A DNA stretch of 62,647 nucleotides from the NCBI GenBank assembly GCA_902522415.1, contig CABYVI010000005.1, positions 1 through 62,647 of the forward strand, read 5' to 3'. Of the stretch, positions 55,527-62,647 are shown one piece after another. The notes beneath the pieces are model-generated. The model was not told the origin of the DNA, did not search any database, and saw only the letters and a list, made by a program, of their open reading frames with translations. This stretch comes from an uncultured SAR116 cluster alpha proteobacterium (GTDB taxonomy: Bacteria > Pseudomonadota > Alphaproteobacteria > Puniceispirillales > GCA-002684695). The translations under genes and the position numbers were made by a program. Within the stretch, counting starts at the first letter, position 1, and every line of letters starts with the position of its first letter.

Positions 55527-56978
55527 TTGCCTATACAAGAAGAAACAATAGAAAAAGTAAAATTAGCTACGTCCAAGTATAAATACGGTTTTTCAACCAA
55601 TTTGGATGTGGATAAAGCTCCAAAAGGACTTAACGAAGATATTATAAAACTTATTTCATCTAAAAAAGATGAGCCTCAATGGATGTTAGAATGGCGACTT
55701 AAAGCATTTGAAATTTGGAAAAAAATGGAAGAGCCAGATTGGGCAAAAGTAAATTACCCTAAGATTGATTATCAAGATATTTACTATTATTCAGCTCCAA
55801 AAAATACGGAAAAATTAAAATCTTTGGACGAAGTTGATCCGCAGCTTTTAGAGACATACGAAAAATTAGGTATACCACTAAAAGAACAAAAAGTTCTTGC
55901 TGGTGTTGCTGTTGATGCTGTTTTTGACTCTGTTTCAGTCGTTACTACATTTAGAGAACAATTGGCTGAGAAAGGAGTAATTTTTTGTCCAATAAGTGAA
56001 GCCATTAAAAACTATCCTGATTTAATAAAAAAATACATAGGGTCTGTTATCCCTCGTCATGATAATTATTTTTCAGCACTCAATAGTGCGGTTTTTACTG
56101 ATGGATCTTTTGTTTTTATTCCAAAAGGTGTTCGTTGTCCAATGGAGTTATCGACATATTTTAGAATTAATGAAAAGAACACAGGACAATTTGAAAGAAC
56201 ATTAATTGTGGCTGATGATGATTCTTATGTATCTTATTTAGAGGGGTGTACTGCGCCTCAGAGAGATGAAAATCAACTTCATGCAGCTGTTGTTGAACTT
56301 GTCGCTCATAAAAATGCTGAAATTAAGTATTCTACGGTTCAGAATTGGTATCCTGGTGATGAAAACGGCAAGGGAGGAATATTTAATTTTGTCACAAAAA
56401 GAGGATCGTGTCTTGGAGATGATTCTAAAATAAGTTGGACTCAAGTTGAAACTGGATCTGCTGTGACTTGGAAGTATCCTTCTTGCATATTACATGGGAA
56501 AAATTCTGTTGGTGAATTTTATTCAGTAGCTATTACTAATAATTACCAACAAGCTGATACAGGTACAAAGATGATACATCTTGGAGAAAATAGTAAATCA
56601 ACGATTATTTCGAAAGGAATTTCTGCTGGAAAGTCTCAAAACACTTACAGAGGTAAGGTGTTAATGCAACCTGGCGCCAAAAATGCTCGAAATTATACTC
56701 AATGCGATAGTTTGTTAATTGGTGATCAATGCGGTGCGCATACTGTTCCATATATTACATCTAAAAACCCTACTTCAAATATTGAACACGAGGCAACTAC
56801 AAGTAAAATAAGTGAGGATCAGCTATTTTATTGTCTTTCAAGAGGACTCTCAGAGGAAGAAGCTGTTTCTCTGATTGTTAATGGTTTTTGTAAAGAGGTT
56901 ATGAAAGAACTTCCAATGGAGTTTTCAGTTGAGGCTCAAAAGCTAATTGGTATAAGCCTCGAAGGTAGTGTAGGCTAG
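55527..56978 (+). CDS. sufB: Fe-S cluster assembly scaffold SufB
   Basis: Scaffold subunit of the SufBCD complex, 483 residues with the right-handed beta-helix core. Typical motifs: [19 protein letters not shown] at the start, [41 protein letters not shown], and [21 protein letters not shown] near the C-terminus, with the conserved Cys in [18 protein letters not shown]. It assembles [4Fe-4S] clusters. TTG start (see ribosome site). Confidence 0.96.
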   Translation: MPIQEETIEKVKLATSKYKYGFSTNLDVDKAPKGLNEDIIKLISSKKDEPQWMLEWRLKAFEIWKKMEEPDWAKVNYPKIDYQDIYYYSAPKNTEKLKSLDEVDPQLLETYEKLGIPLKEQKVLAGVAVDAVFDSVSVVTTFREQLAEKGVIFCPISEAIKNYPDLIKKYIGSVIPRHDNYFSALNSAVFTDGSFVFIPKGVRCPMELSTYFRINEKNTGQFERTLIVADDDSYVSYLEGCTAPQRDENQLHAAVVELVAHKNAEIKYSTVQNWYPGDENGKGGIFNFVTKRGSCLGDDSKISWTQVETGSAVTWKYPSCILHGKNSVGEFYSVAITNNYQQADTGTKMIHLGENSKSTIISKGISAGKSQNTYRGKVLMQPGAKNARNYTQCDSLLIGDQCGAHTVPYITSKNPTSNIEHEATTSKISEDQLFYCLSRGLSEEEAVSLIVNGFCKEVMKELPMEFSVEAQKLIGISLEGSVG

Positions 56979-56997
56979 TATAATTGAAAGTAATATT

Positions 56998-57750
56998 ATG
57001 AACCTCCTAAATATTGATAATCTTCATGCTTCTATAGGTGATGAAAAAATTTTAAATGGATTTTCCTTAAAAATTAATTCTGGTGAAACTCACGCTATTA
57101 TGGGCCCTAATGGTTCTGGAAAATCAACTCTTTCATATGTTTTGTCCGGCAAAGACGACTATAATGTTACTCAGGGAAATATTCTTTTAAAAAATGAAAA
57201 TATTATTGAACTTAGTGCAGACGAAAGATCTAAGCTTGGTTTGTTTTTAGCTTTTCAGTACCCTATAGAACTTCCTGGCGTTACTGGAATGACTTTCCTC
57301 AGAACAATAATTAATTCGTCTAGAGTTGCTAAAGGTTTACCTGAATTAGAAGGTATTGAGTTAGTAAAAATTATAAGAGAAAAAGCTACAGAATTAAATA
57401 TTTCCCAAGATATGCTCAAAAGGTTTGTAAATGTTGGTTTTTCAGGAGGAGAAAAAAAACGTTTTGAAATATTACAAATGTCTTTACTTGATCCATCTAT
57501 AGCAGTTCTTGATGAAACAGATTCAGGACTTGACGTTGACGCTTTAAGAACTGTTGGAAGTGGAGTAACCAATTTAAAAAATAAAGATAAGGGTATGTTG
57601 GTAATAACTCATTATCAAAGGCTCTTGGATCATATTGTCCCTGATTTTGTGCATATAATGGTTAAGGGAAAAATCCTTGAATCAGGAGGTCCCGACTTGG
57701 CAAAAATTGTTGAAAAAGAAGGTTATAAGAGATTTATTGATGCTAATTAA
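56998..57750 (+). CDS. sufC: Fe-S cluster assembly ATPase SufC
   Basis: ABC-type soluble ATPase of 250 residues that drives SufBD: Walker A GPNGSGKST, Q-loop AFQYPIELPGV, signature FSGGEKKRFEILQM (SGGEKKR), Walker B IAVLDETDSGLD and H-loop ITHYQRLLDHI. It overlaps the sufD start by 11 bases and follows sufB by 19 bases. Confidence 0.97.
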   Translation: MNLLNIDNLHASIGDEKILNGFSLKINSGETHAIMGPNGSGKSTLSYVLSGKDDYNVTQGNILLKNENIIELSADERSKLGLFLAFQYPIELPGVTGMTFLRTIINSSRVAKGLPELEGIELVKIIREKATELNISQDMLKRFVNVGFSGGEKKRFEILQMSLLDPSIAVLDETDSGLDVDALRTVGSGVTNLKNKDKGMLVITHYQRLLDHIVPDFVHIMVKGKILESGGPDLAKIVEKEGYKRFIDAN

Positions 57751-58900
57751 CATTAAGTCATCAAATTCTATTTTAGATTTTTGCTTGCCATATAAAAAAA
57801 GTTTTTCAGATTTAGTTTGGCCAAATTCAAAAATTGAAACGTGGAAAATGACTCCATTGAATAAATTCATAAACAATAAGAATAATTATAAAGTTGAGTC
57901 ATATTACAAGACTAATGTTGATAATAAAGTAAATATTTTAAAAGAAATTGATGCAAATAATATTCAGTTTCTTAAATCGAACTTCTTTAAAAATAGTAAA
58001 ATGACTGATATAATTTTATCGAATATCTCAAGTTCTTTTGAAGTTTTTTTACCAGATAACTTTTCTTCTAATTATGATATAAACTTTTCATCGATTGTTG
58101 AAAGTGATATTTGGGCAAGTTCAGTAATTGTTATAAAGACTGGAAAAAACGTAAAAGCAAATATAAAATTTGATTATAGTTTAACATCAAATTCACTTTG
58201 TACCCCACTGATTTTATTTGATATTGATGATGGTTCAAACCTATCATTTGGGCTTAATGTTATAAATAAAGATAATTCCTTAAAAGATGCAAATTTTATT
58301 TCTTTGATTGAAGGTAATATAAATAAACACTCAAATATTGATATGGTTGTGACTCAACAAGGTGTAAATATGTCAAGAAGTGATATTAATATGAATTTAA
58401 AAAATGATTTTAGTTCTTATAATTTAACGGGAATCTATTTTGGAAGAGATAAGCATCATCAAGATATAACTGCATGCGTAAATCATCTTGCTCAAAATAC
58501 ATCCTCTAATCAAATTGTAAGAGGTATACTTGATGATAGTTCTGTGGGAGTCTATCAGGGCGGCATAAAAGTAGCACCTAAAGCCCAAAAAACAGACGGA
58601 AAGCAAATGAGCAGGGCGCTTCTTTTATCCAAATTAGCTGAATCAAATTCAAAACCTGAACTTGAAATATTTGCTGATGACGTCACTTGTGCTCATGGAG
58701 CTACAATAGGTGAGTTAGATAAAGATCAATTCTTTTATTTGTTGAGCCGTGGAATTTCATATAATGAAGCTAGAGATATATTAATTAAAGCATATTTAAG
58801 TGAAATTTTGAGTGAAGTTCAAAATGAATTTTTATATGATCAATTAGATTACGCTATTAATTTTTGGCTTGATGAGTTTTATTCAAAAGTTGCTGCTTAA
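57740..58900 (+). CDS. sufD: Fe-S cluster assembly protein SufD
   Basis: Beta-helix partner of SufB, 386 residues. ATG 57740 is preferred to the 21-codon-longer TTG frame, which would overlap sufC by 74 bases; the chosen start gives an 11-base overlap. The family's C-terminal EIFADDVTCAHGATIGELDKDQFFYLLSRGI with conserved Cys/His is clear; the N-terminal half is diverged and Asn/Lys-rich, as in other AT-rich genomes. Confidence 0.92.
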   Translation: MLINIKSSNSILDFCLPYKKSFSDLVWPNSKIETWKMTPLNKFINNKNNYKVESYYKTNVDNKVNILKEIDANNIQFLKSNFFKNSKMTDIILSNISSSFEVFLPDNFSSNYDINFSSIVESDIWASSVIVIKTGKNVKANIKFDYSLTSNSLCTPLILFDIDDGSNLSFGLNVINKDNSLKDANFISLIEGNINKHSNIDMVVTQQGVNMSRSDINMNLKNDFSSYNLTGIYFGRDKHHQDITACVNHLAQNTSSNQIVRGILDDSSVGVYQGGIKVAPKAQKTDGKQMSRALLLSKLAESNSKPELEIFADDVTCAHGATIGELDKDQFFYLLSRGISYNEARDILIKAYLSEILSEVQNEFLYDQLDYAINFWLDEFYSKVAA

Positions 58901-60141
58901 TGACTGAAAAACAGACAAATAAGTTCATCGATTTTAATAAAATAAGATCTGAATTTCCTATTTTGGAAAGAAAAATTAATAATCATAAAATGGTTTATTT
59001 AGATAGTGCTGCAAGTGCTCAAAAACCTAAGGTAGTAATAGACACATTAGAAAATGCTTATTTGGAAACTTATTCAAATGTTCATAGAGGTCTTCACTGG
59101 TTAAGTGAGCAGTCTACTTTTAAATATGAGGAAGTAAGGAAAAAAGCAGCAAAGTTTTTAGGTGCAAAAAATGAAAATGAAATTATTTTTGGTTCTGGGG
59201 CAACTCAACTGATTAATTTAATTGCGAACTCTTGGGGTGGAAAGTTTTTAAAGCAAAACGATGAAATAATAATTACTGTAGCTGATCATCATGCTAATAT
59301 TGTTCCTTGGCAGTTAGTTTCTCAAAAAACTGGAGCAAAAATAAAAGCTATTCCAGTTGATGAAAATGGTGAATTTAATATTAGTTCCTTAAAGAACATA
59401 ATTACCAAAAAAACAAAAATTGTTTCTGTTCCACATGTGTCTAATGTTTTAGGTACTATATTTCCTATTAAAGAAATTTCTCGATTAGCTCATGAAGTCA
59501 ACGCTATATGTGTTGTTGACGGTTGTCAGGGGGCTATCCATCTACCTGTTAATGTAATCGATGTAGATTGTGATTTTTATACTTTTAGTTCTCATAAGCT
59601 TTACGGCCCTTCTGGTGTTGGTGTTCTTTGGGGAAAATCTTCAATTCTGAATGATATGCCGCCATTTATTGGTGGAGGTGATATGATTGATAACGTTGAT
59701 ATTGAAAGTTCAACTTACGCTGACCCTCCGCATAGGTTTGAAGCTGGCACCCCCCCAATTGCAGAAGTGATTGCTTTTGGCTCTGCTATTGATTTTGTTC
59801 AAGCCATAGGAATGACGAACATTAATATTCACGAACAAAAAATTTTAAAAGTATTTACTGAAAAACTTCAAGAAGTTAAAGGTTTAAAAATTATTGGAAA
59901 TTCAAAATCAAAATCTGGTGTAATTTCTTTTATTTTTGAAAATGCTCATCCTCACGATATAGCCACAATATTAGATCAAAAAGGAATTGCAATTAGAGCC
60001 GGCCATCATTGTGCGCAACCTTTAATGAAACATTTTAATATTAATTCTACCGCGAGGGCTTCTATTGGTATTTACACTCAAGAACATGAAGTAGACGATT
60101 TAATTAATGGTCTTTCTACAGTCAAAAAGCTTTTAGGTTAA
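58900..60141 (+). CDS. sufS: Cysteine desulfurase SufS
   Basis: PLP-dependent enzyme of 413 residues releasing sulfur from cysteine. Seen: VYLDSAASAQKP, NVHRGLHWLSEQST, ADHHANIVPWQ (His stacking on PLP), the Schiff-base Lys in SSHKLYGPSGVGVLWG, and the mobile-loop Cys in RAGHHCAQPLM. The ATG overlaps the sufD stop by one base. Group II desulfurases normally work with SufE or SufU; neither is in this window. Confidence 0.97.
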   Translation: MTEKQTNKFIDFNKIRSEFPILERKINNHKMVYLDSAASAQKPKVVIDTLENAYLETYSNVHRGLHWLSEQSTFKYEEVRKKAAKFLGAKNENEIIFGSGATQLINLIANSWGGKFLKQNDEIIITVADHHANIVPWQLVSQKTGAKIKAIPVDENGEFNISSLKNIITKKTKIVSVPHVSNVLGTIFPIKEISRLAHEVNAICVVDGCQGAIHLPVNVIDVDCDFYTFSSHKLYGPSGVGVLWGKSSILNDMPPFIGGGDMIDNVDIESSTYADPPHRFEAGTPPIAEVIAFGSAIDFVQAIGMTNINIHEQKILKVFTEKLQEVKGLKIIGNSKSKSGVISFIFENAHPHDIATILDQKGIAIRAGHHCAQPLMKHFNINSTARASIGIYTQEHEVDDLINGLSTVKKLLG

Positions 60142-60145
60142 CGAA

Positions 60146-60550
60146 ATGGTTGAAGATTTAAACTTAAACGATTTTATGGAAAACGGCATTGCTCATGGTG
60201 AGGACAAATCATTTAAAGCTGGCATAAAAAATAATAATTGTACTGGAAAAATCGACAAAAATTTAATCATAAGCGAATTAAAAAAAATCTTTGACCCTGA
60301 AATTCCTGTAAGTATTTATGATTTAGGCTTAATTTATGAAATTGACTGTTTGGATAATTGTAATGTAAATATAAAAATGTCACTTACTGCACCTGCTTGC
60401 CCTGTTGCTGGAGAACTTCCAAAAGAGGTTTCTGAAAAAGTTTCTTCGATTGACAATGTTGGTGAAGTTGATGTTAAGTTAATTTGGGAACCTGCTTGGA
60501 CGAAAGACATGATGTCAGAAGACGCAAAGTTACTATTAGATATAAATTAA
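60146..60550 (+). CDS. sufT: SufT/DUF59 (MIP18-family) Fe-S assembly protein
   Basis: The C-terminal 100 residues are a DUF59/PaaD-like domain: IFDPEIPVSIYDLGLIYEI, the conserved SLTAPACPVAGELPKEV with the single Cys, and DVKLIWEPAWTKDMMSEDAK. The first 35 residues are a polar extension. SufT helps mature [4Fe-4S] enzymes such as LipA in some bacteria. It lies five bases after sufS and before sufA. Confidence 0.93.
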   Translation: MVEDLNLNDFMENGIAHGEDKSFKAGIKNNNCTGKIDKNLIISELKKIFDPEIPVSIYDLGLIYEIDCLDNCNVNIKMSLTAPACPVAGELPKEVSEKVSSIDNVGEVDVKLIWEPAWTKDMMSEDAKLLLDIN

Positions 60551-60561
60551 TCTTAGTCATT

Positions 60562-60912
60562 ATGAAAATAGATAATAATATAATCACAATTACAGATAAA
60601 GCTGCAGAAAGAGTGAAATACCTTATTAAAAAAGGTGATAAAAATGTATTAGGCCTTAGAATTGGAGTAAAATCTTCTGGATGCTCTGGATTTAAGTACT
60701 CTGTTGAGTATGCGGTTGAGGCAAAGGAATTTGAGGAAACCATTTCATCTAAAGGTGTTACTATTTTCATAGATCCTGCTGCTGTTATGTTTTTAGTAGG
60801 ATCAGAAATGGATTGGAATGAGAGTAAATTTTCTTCTGGTTTTGACTTTAAAAACCCAAACGAAACTGCAAGATGTGGATGTGGAGAAAGCTTTTCAGTT
60901 TCAGCGCCATAA
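60562..60912 (+). CDS. sufA: A-type Fe-S carrier (HesB/IscA/SufA)
   Basis: A-type carrier of 116 residues. Three conserved Cys: GVKSSGCSGFKYSVEY and the C-terminal CGCGESFSV. ATG 60562 is chosen over longer frames that overlap sufT, since the domain begins IITITDKAAERVK. It receives clusters from SufBCD and delivers them to targets. The last clear member of the operon. Confidence 0.95.
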   Translation: MKIDNNIITITDKAAERVKYLIKKGDKNVLGLRIGVKSSGCSGFKYSVEYAVEAKEFEETISSKGVTIFIDPAAVMFLVGSEMDWNESKFSSGFDFKNPNETARCGCGESFSVSAP

Positions 60913-61911
60913 ATGTCATCAATTAAAATATATAAAAGAATTTTTTGGATAAAGTCTAAAAAATTTAAATTACGTTGCGCAGAGTTTTCATTATTAAAAG
61001 ATAAATCTTTTAAAGGTGATATTTTAATTATACCGGGTTTAAGTGAATTTATTGAAAGGTACGAAAAAATTGCCGAAAGATTTGTCAAAAATAATTACCG
61101 AGTTGCAGTTTTGGATTTACCAGGCCAGGGATTATCTTCACGTTTTGGTAATCCAGAGACTGTAATACATGTATCAAAGTTTAATTTATATATTTCTTCA
61201 ATAAATCTAATAATTAATTCATTGTCCCTTGGTAAGAATGCTCCTTTGATTTTTTTGGGTAATTCATTAGGAGGATTTTTATCACTATACTATCAAATTA
61301 AATCAAAAAATAACTATGATAATCATTGTTCTCAACCTTCAATTACAATTGCTATGGCTCCAATGATGGGTTTGCCTTTGTCAAAAAATCTTTCTTTTAT
61401 TATAATTTTTATTAACAAAATTCTTTTATTATTTAATTCGTCAAACATAGGAATAAGTAATAACCTTGCATCTTTAGCATCTTTTCTCGGAATAGCGGGC
61501 AGTAATGTTAAATCTAGTGTCTCTAAGTCCTCAGACTATTGGAAAAATAAAGATAATATTAATTATTATGGGCAGAAGGTATCTGATGACGCTTTAAAGG
61601 CTTACAATAAAAATAATAAACTTGAAACAACTGGCCCAAGTTGGAATTGGGTTTCATGCGCTATACAAGCTTGTAATTATTTTTTTCAGAATATTAGAAA
61701 AACAAATATCAGTACCCCAACTTTGATTTTGAACGCTGAGGACGAAACTGTTACTGATCCATTGGCTCAGAAAAAACTAATAAGTGAATTAAAAAATGTT
61801 GAAGAGGTCGTCTTACCATCTTGTAGACACGATATAATTCACGAAAAAAAAGAAGTAAAAGTTTTATTTTGGTCATCTATTGAGAAATTTTTAAATAAGC
61901 ATTTATGTTAA
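60913..61911 (+). CDS. Alpha/beta hydrolase, lysophospholipase/S33 (PldB-like)
   Basis: Serine hydrolase of 332 residues: RYEKIAERFVKNNYRVAVLDLPGQGLSSR, nucleophile LGNSLGGFLS (Ser in G-N-S-L-G), acid in NAEDETVTDP and His near the end (SCRHDIIHEKKE). It resembles lysophospholipase L2/monoacylglycerol-lipase-like enzymes. No signal peptide. The ATG abuts the sufA stop, so read-through from the SUF operon is likely though functional linkage is not evident. Its stop overlaps the NAD kinase stop by nine bases. Confidence 0.85.
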   Translation: MSSIKIYKRIFWIKSKKFKLRCAEFSLLKDKSFKGDILIIPGLSEFIERYEKIAERFVKNNYRVAVLDLPGQGLSSRFGNPETVIHVSKFNLYISSINLIINSLSLGKNAPLIFLGNSLGGFLSLYYQIKSKNNYDNHCSQPSITIAMAPMMGLPLSKNLSFIIIFINKILLLFNSSNIGISNNLASLASFLGIAGSNVKSSVSKSSDYWKNKDNINYYGQKVSDDALKAYNKNNKLETTGPSWNWVSCAIQACNYFFQNIRKTNISTPTLILNAEDETVTDPLAQKKLISELKNVEEVVLPSCRHDIIHEKKEVKVLFWSSIEKFLNKHLC

Positions 61912-62647
61912 AAATTGTTCTTTCATAATTCTTTCATCTAAACTATGTCCTGGATCATGAAGCATAGTCAAAGTTTTAGTCCTGTCTGCTGAAATTTCAA
62001 TATTTTTAATATCTCTAACTTCTATATTATCTGCAGTTGCACTAACAGGCCTTCTTTTGAAATCTAAAATATCAATATTTATTCTAACATTTTCGGGAAG
62101 AAGAGCGCCTTTCCATCTTCTGGGTCTAAAAGCACTAATCGGTGTAAGAGCAAGAATATTAGCATTTAGAGGGATAATAGGACCATGTGCAGACAAATTG
62201 TAAGCTGTACTCCCAATTGGCGTCGAAACTAATATACCATCGCAAACTAATTCATTAAGTCTTTCTTTTGCGTCAATATAAACTTTAAGATGTGCAGCTT
62301 GATGAGTTTGTCTTGACAATGAAACTTCATTTACAGCAGTTTCCTCAATATTCTTTCCATTTAACTTGCGCGCTTTCATTTTCAATGGGTACATATTAAC
62401 TTTATTGGCATTCTTAACTCTCTCATCAAGATCATTTATTGACAGTTCATTCATAAGAAAGCCAACATTTCCTTTATTAAGTCCAAAAACAGGCACATTT
62501 AAATCAATACTATATCTAAGAGCTTTCAATAGCATTCCATCACCACCAATTGCAATTATCACATCACAATTGTTAATATCTGATTGATTGTAACGTTTGA
62601 TTAAATTTTTTTGCGCTTGTTTTGCTTCTGGATTTTCTGAGGAAATA
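61903..62647 (-). CDS. nadK: NAD kinase (5' end outside the window)
   Basis: ATP-dependent NAD phosphorylation to NADP. The catalytic GGDG is in DVIIAIGGDGMLLKALR, the NE/D motif is AVNEVSLSRQT, and the GSTAYNLSAHGPI loop follows. The frame remains open across the edge of the window, with a SENPEAKQAQKNLIKRYN lead typical of the residues before GGDG, so about 35-40 N-terminal residues are missing and the GTG at 62562 is not the start. About 248 residues are visible. Confidence 0.95.
   Translation of the reverse strand, partial: ISSENPEAKQAQKNLIKRYNQSDINNCDVIIAIGGDGMLLKALRYSIDLNVPVFGLNKGNVGFLMNELSINDLDERVKNANKVNMYPLKMKARKLNGKNIEETAVNEVSLSRQTHQAAHLKVYIDAKERLNELVCDGILVSTPIGSTAYNLSAHGPIIPLNANILALTPISAFRPRRWKGALLPENVRINIDILDFKRRPVSATADNIEVRDIKNIEISADRTKTLTMLHDPGHSLDERIMKEQFLT

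Noticed and set aside
57677..57739. TTG-started N-terminal extension of SufD overlapping sufC
   Set aside because: It would overlap sufC by 74 bases and has no conserved residues; ATG 57740 gives a normal short overlap.
60474..61088. Long antisense frame (about 204 codons) over sufT, sufA and the hydrolase
   Set aside because: It lies opposite three genes with clear family motifs, and its translation shows no domain; it is a shadow frame.

Overview
The window reads as a chromosomal segment of a streamlined, AT-rich (about 30% G+C by eye) alphaproteobacterium, most likely a free-living marine one. Support comes from gene orders characteristic of Alphaproteobacteria: ppiD-trpE, tpiA-secG-pyrG-kdsA-eno-ftsB-pdhABC-lpdA-lipA, ntrBC-ntrYX-trkA-hfq-hflX, a fused ispDF, an E1-beta subunit with its own lipoyl domain, and recG/sdhE/mfd. 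kdsA implies a Gram-negative envelope with lipopolysaccharide. The presence of NtrBC argues against Pelagibacter in the strict sense (as I recall, it keeps only NtrYX). Low-GC clades such as HIMB59/AEGEAN-169 or low-GC SAR116 relatives are possible, but this cannot be settled from one window. Coding density is extreme: no gene-free stretch reaches 300 bases and most convergent genes touch or overlap.

Layout. 1-2.3 kb: 3' part of a cysteine-synthase-like gene, a DUF1989 protein and a UPF0309 SIS protein. 2.3-9.1 kb: an accessory amino-sugar operon (CUT1 ABC solute-binding protein and two permeases, NanE, ROK kinase, NagA, SIS-type GlcN6P deaminase), without a visible sialate lyase or ABC ATPase. 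9.1-13.4 kb: a class IV aminotransferase resembling (R)-amine transaminases, two small membrane proteins (one a mini MotA-like protein) meeting at a clear hairpin, an EamA exporter and trpE. 13.4-28.4 kb: ppiD, then the long glycolysis/PDH/lipoate run, a RatA/Coq10 protein and ispDF. 28.5-37.5 kb: nitrogen-regulation and K+ cluster; both NtrC and NtrX lack the sigma-54 contact motif. 37.5-46.5 kb: IMPase-like protein, HIBADH-family enzyme, mazG, DUF502, recG, sdhE, mfd. 46.5-54 kb: an accessory stretch (DsbA/FrnE-like, two membrane-linked or secreted proteins, a LysR relic, LysE exporter, methyltransferase, ketopantoate-reductase-like enzyme, putative Mn transporter, 2OG oxygenase). 54.1-61 kb: tRNA-Ala(UGC), a tiny lipoprotein, rpmF, hspQ and a complete-looking SUF operon (Rrf2 regulator, sufBCDSTA) preceded by an Irr/ICE-like palindrome. 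61-62.6 kb: an S33 hydrolase and the 3' part of NAD kinase.

How the parts fit: the amino-sugar operon would convert imported ManNAc/GlcNAc-type sugars to fructose-6-phosphate, feeding the glycolytic enzymes (TpiA, Eno) and PDH; LipA and the SUF system supply lipoate and Fe-S clusters to PDH and other enzymes. Regulation appears simplified: NtrC/NtrX probably act without sigma-54, and iron probably controls suf through Irr. I found no CRISPR array, insertion sequence, phage or defence system. The most novel-looking items are small proteins, the degenerate NtrC and the stop-to-stop gene packing rather than a new multi-gene system.
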